Assembly: GCF_002934235.1 (NCBI RefSeq)
Contig: NZ_PTIS01000002.1
Coordinates: forward strand, 1 to 64,000
Direction of reading: 5' to 3'
DNA length: 64,000 bases
DNA from: Clostridium algidicarnis DSM 15099
GTDB lineage: Bacteria > Bacillota > Clostridia > Clostridiales > Clostridiaceae
The notes under the pieces were generated by a model. The model was given only the letters and a program-made list of their open reading frames with translations, was not told the origin of the DNA and made no database searches. The translations under genes were made by a program, and so were the position numbers. Positions 62,711 to 64,000 of this stretch are shown piece after piece (the stretch's first letter is position 1; every line of letters starts with the position of its first letter).

Positions 62711-63250
62711 ATGGACAAAGTATTTTATTATTGTTTTTTAATAGGAATAATTTATTCTGTTTTATCAGTAATATTAGGAGGAATATTTGATATATTTAAT
62801 ATTGGTGGCAGTATTGATTTAAACTTTGAATTTCCATTTATATCTTTAATGAAACCCTCAGTATTAGCAGTTTTCTCAACAATATTTGGAGGTATGGGGC
62901 TTATAGGTATAAGAAATGGATGGAAATATACTATTTTAATTGCCACGGTTCTAGGAATATGTTCGGCGACTTTTATATGGAGGTTTGTTATAGTTAATTT
63001 ATTAAAAGCTGAAAATACTAGTTCGGTAAAAAGAAAAGACCTTATAGGGTCAGAAGCCTTTGTTATAGAAACTATTTTAGAAGGTAAAGTTGGATCTATA
63101 ACTTATGTAGCTAATGGAAATAAGTATTCATCGCCAGCTAGATGCATTAGGTCTACTAAAATACCTGTAGGGGAAAAGGTTATTATAAAGGAAATCAAGG
63201 AAAATACATTTTTTGTTATGACCTTTGAGGTACAAAATCAATCTAAATAA
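62711..63250 (+). CDS. NfeD-like membrane protein (YuaF-like)
   Basis: The 179-residue protein has three helices (about 5-28, 46-70, 76-100) and a C-terminal OB-fold domain (about 108-175) with GSEAFVIETILEGKVGSITYVANG and IPVGEKVIIKEI, the NfeD pattern. Short NfeD proteins without the protease part are encoded next to flotillins and act with them in membrane microdomains; a flotillin gene begins 16 nt downstream. A GAGGT ribosome site precedes the ATG. Confidence 0.85.
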   Translation: MDKVFYYCFLIGIIYSVLSVILGGIFDIFNIGGSIDLNFEFPFISLMKPSVLAVFSTIFGGMGLIGIRNGWKYTILIATVLGICSATFIWRFVIVNLLKAENTSSVKRKDLIGSEAFVIETILEGKVGSITYVANGNKYSSPARCIRSTKIPVGEKVIIKEIKENTFFVMTFEVQNQSK

Positions 63251-63265
63251 AAAGGGGGAAGGTTT

Positions 63266-64000
63266 GTGGAAAATTATATACCGCAAATAATGATAGGCGT
63301 AATCATACTAATAATTCTTGGAATAATACTTTCAATGTGGAAGAAGGTTCCTCAAGACAAGGCTATAGTAGTTACAGGACTTAAGAAAAGGGTAATCTCA
63401 GGAGGCGGAGGAATAGTAATTCCTATATTAGAAAGAACAGATAAAATATCCTTAGAAAATATGAAAATTGAAGTTAGAATAGGTAATGCACTTACAGGTC
63501 AAGGTGTTGGAATAAGCGCAGATGGAGTTTCAGTGATAAAGGTTAAATCTGATCATGAGTCTGTACTTTCAGCTGTAGAGCAATTTAACACTGGAAATGA
63601 AGATAAAACAATAGCTATAATTAAAGATACATCTAAAGATGTGCTTGAAGGTAAGCTTAGAGAAATAGTATCTAAGATGACTATAGAAGAGATCTATAAG
63701 GATAGAGAAATGTTTGCAGCTAGAGTTCAAGAGGTTGCTGCTATAGACTTAGATCAAATGGGACTTGAGATAAAGACCTTTACTATAAGAGATATTTCAG
63801 ATGAAAACGGATATCTTAAAGCCTTAGGTAAGGGGAGAATTGCTGAAGTTAAAAGAGATGCTGAAATAGCTGAAGCAGAAGCTCAAAAAGAAACTAAAAT
63901 AAGAACATCAGAAGCCTTTAGAGCAGGAGAAGCAGCAAGACTTATAGCTGAAACCTCTGTTGCTGAATCTGTAAAAAATAAAGAACTTAAAGTTCAATCT
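63266..64000 (+). CDS. Flotillin-family protein, N-terminal 245 residues (runs off right edge)
   Basis: The frame starts with GTG 63266 after GGGGGAAGG and has no stop before the window ends. A membrane segment (about 6-25; IMIGVIILIILGIILSMW) is followed by the SPFH/band-7 domain (KVPQDKAIVVTGLKKRVISGGGGIVIPILERTDKISLE through LREIVSKMTIEEIYKDRE) and the start of the Ala/Glu-rich coiled coil (AEIAEAEAQKETKIRT). This is the FloT/YuaG type, which organises functional membrane microdomains. It pairs with the NfeD-like gene. Confidence 0.92.
   Translation, partial: MENYIPQIMIGVIILIILGIILSMWKKVPQDKAIVVTGLKKRVISGGGGIVIPILERTDKISLENMKIEVRIGNALTGQGVGISADGVSVIKVKSDHESVLSAVEQFNTGNEDKTIAIIKDTSKDVLEGKLREIVSKMTIEEIYKDREMFAARVQEVAAIDLDQMGLEIKTFTIRDISDENGYLKALGKGRIAEVKRDAEIAEAEAQKETKIRTSEAFRAGEAARLIAETSVAESVKNKELKVQS

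Overview
The window looks like a chromosomal segment of an anaerobic, low-GC Firmicute, most likely a Clostridium in the strict sense. The reasons are the strongly AT-rich DNA, AAGGAGG-type ribosome sites with frequent GTG/TTG starts, Gram-positive sortase signals, and clostridial genes: a hydroxyproline dehydratase glycyl-radical system, Hcp, a butanol-type iron alcohol dehydrogenase and a class-II c-di-GMP riboswitch. I could not identify the species from sequence alone. No rRNA, tRNA or CRISPR array was seen.

Layout. 1-833: the 5' part of a transposase gene running off the left edge. 937-11567: a type IV pilus operon (major pilin, a structured intergenic element, PilM/N/O, three pilin-like minor proteins, and a large secreted vWA+PA14 protein). 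11749-17428: an orphan B12-binding protein, an FtsX/LolD-type ABC exporter, a DUF523/DUF1722 protein, a class II photolyase and a TipAL-like MerR regulator. 17540-26858: Hcp, a CGGC-domain protein, two small paralogs, a Nudix hydrolase, an EamA transporter, divergent lplA-lipA, a lumazine-synthase-like protein with a rebuilt active site, and a SEC-C protein. 26874-29426: an AraC-GH39 fusion. 29700-34518: a c-di-GMP-II riboswitch in front of a 1564-residue LPKTG adhesin. 34737-39483: DEAD-box helicase, AgcS symporter, two very small genes and an iron alcohol dehydrogenase. 39680-44101: a SipW/TasA-like (BsaA-like) extracellular fibre operon. 45122-49905: regulator, activase, HypD and ProC for trans-4-hydroxyproline use. 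50165-55444: a cobalamin riboswitch followed by a 1598-residue surface protein that combines alpha/alpha-barrel repeats with a DUF4430 domain, as in transcobalamin. 55705-64000: SNF2 helicase, MsrA, a membrane protein, an S9 peptidase, and an NfeD-like/flotillin pair cut by the right edge.

How it fits together. Three surface-assembly systems (type IV pilus with a candidate tip adhesin, sortase-anchored SpaA-repeat adhesin, SipW-processed fibre with an LPKTG subunit) lie within about 45 kb, and at least one is under a c-di-GMP riboswitch. This suggests an adhesion and biofilm programme. The hydroxyproline operon (dehydratase, then P5C reductase to proline) would suit growth on collagen-derived peptides.

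The strongest candidates for something new are the riboswitch-controlled, wall- or membrane-anchored transcobalamin-like protein, the lumazine synthase pseudoenzyme, the structured RNA between pilA and pilM, the pilus-operon vWA/PA14 protein, the corrinoid protein beside the photolyase, and a 15-codon gene with its own terminator.
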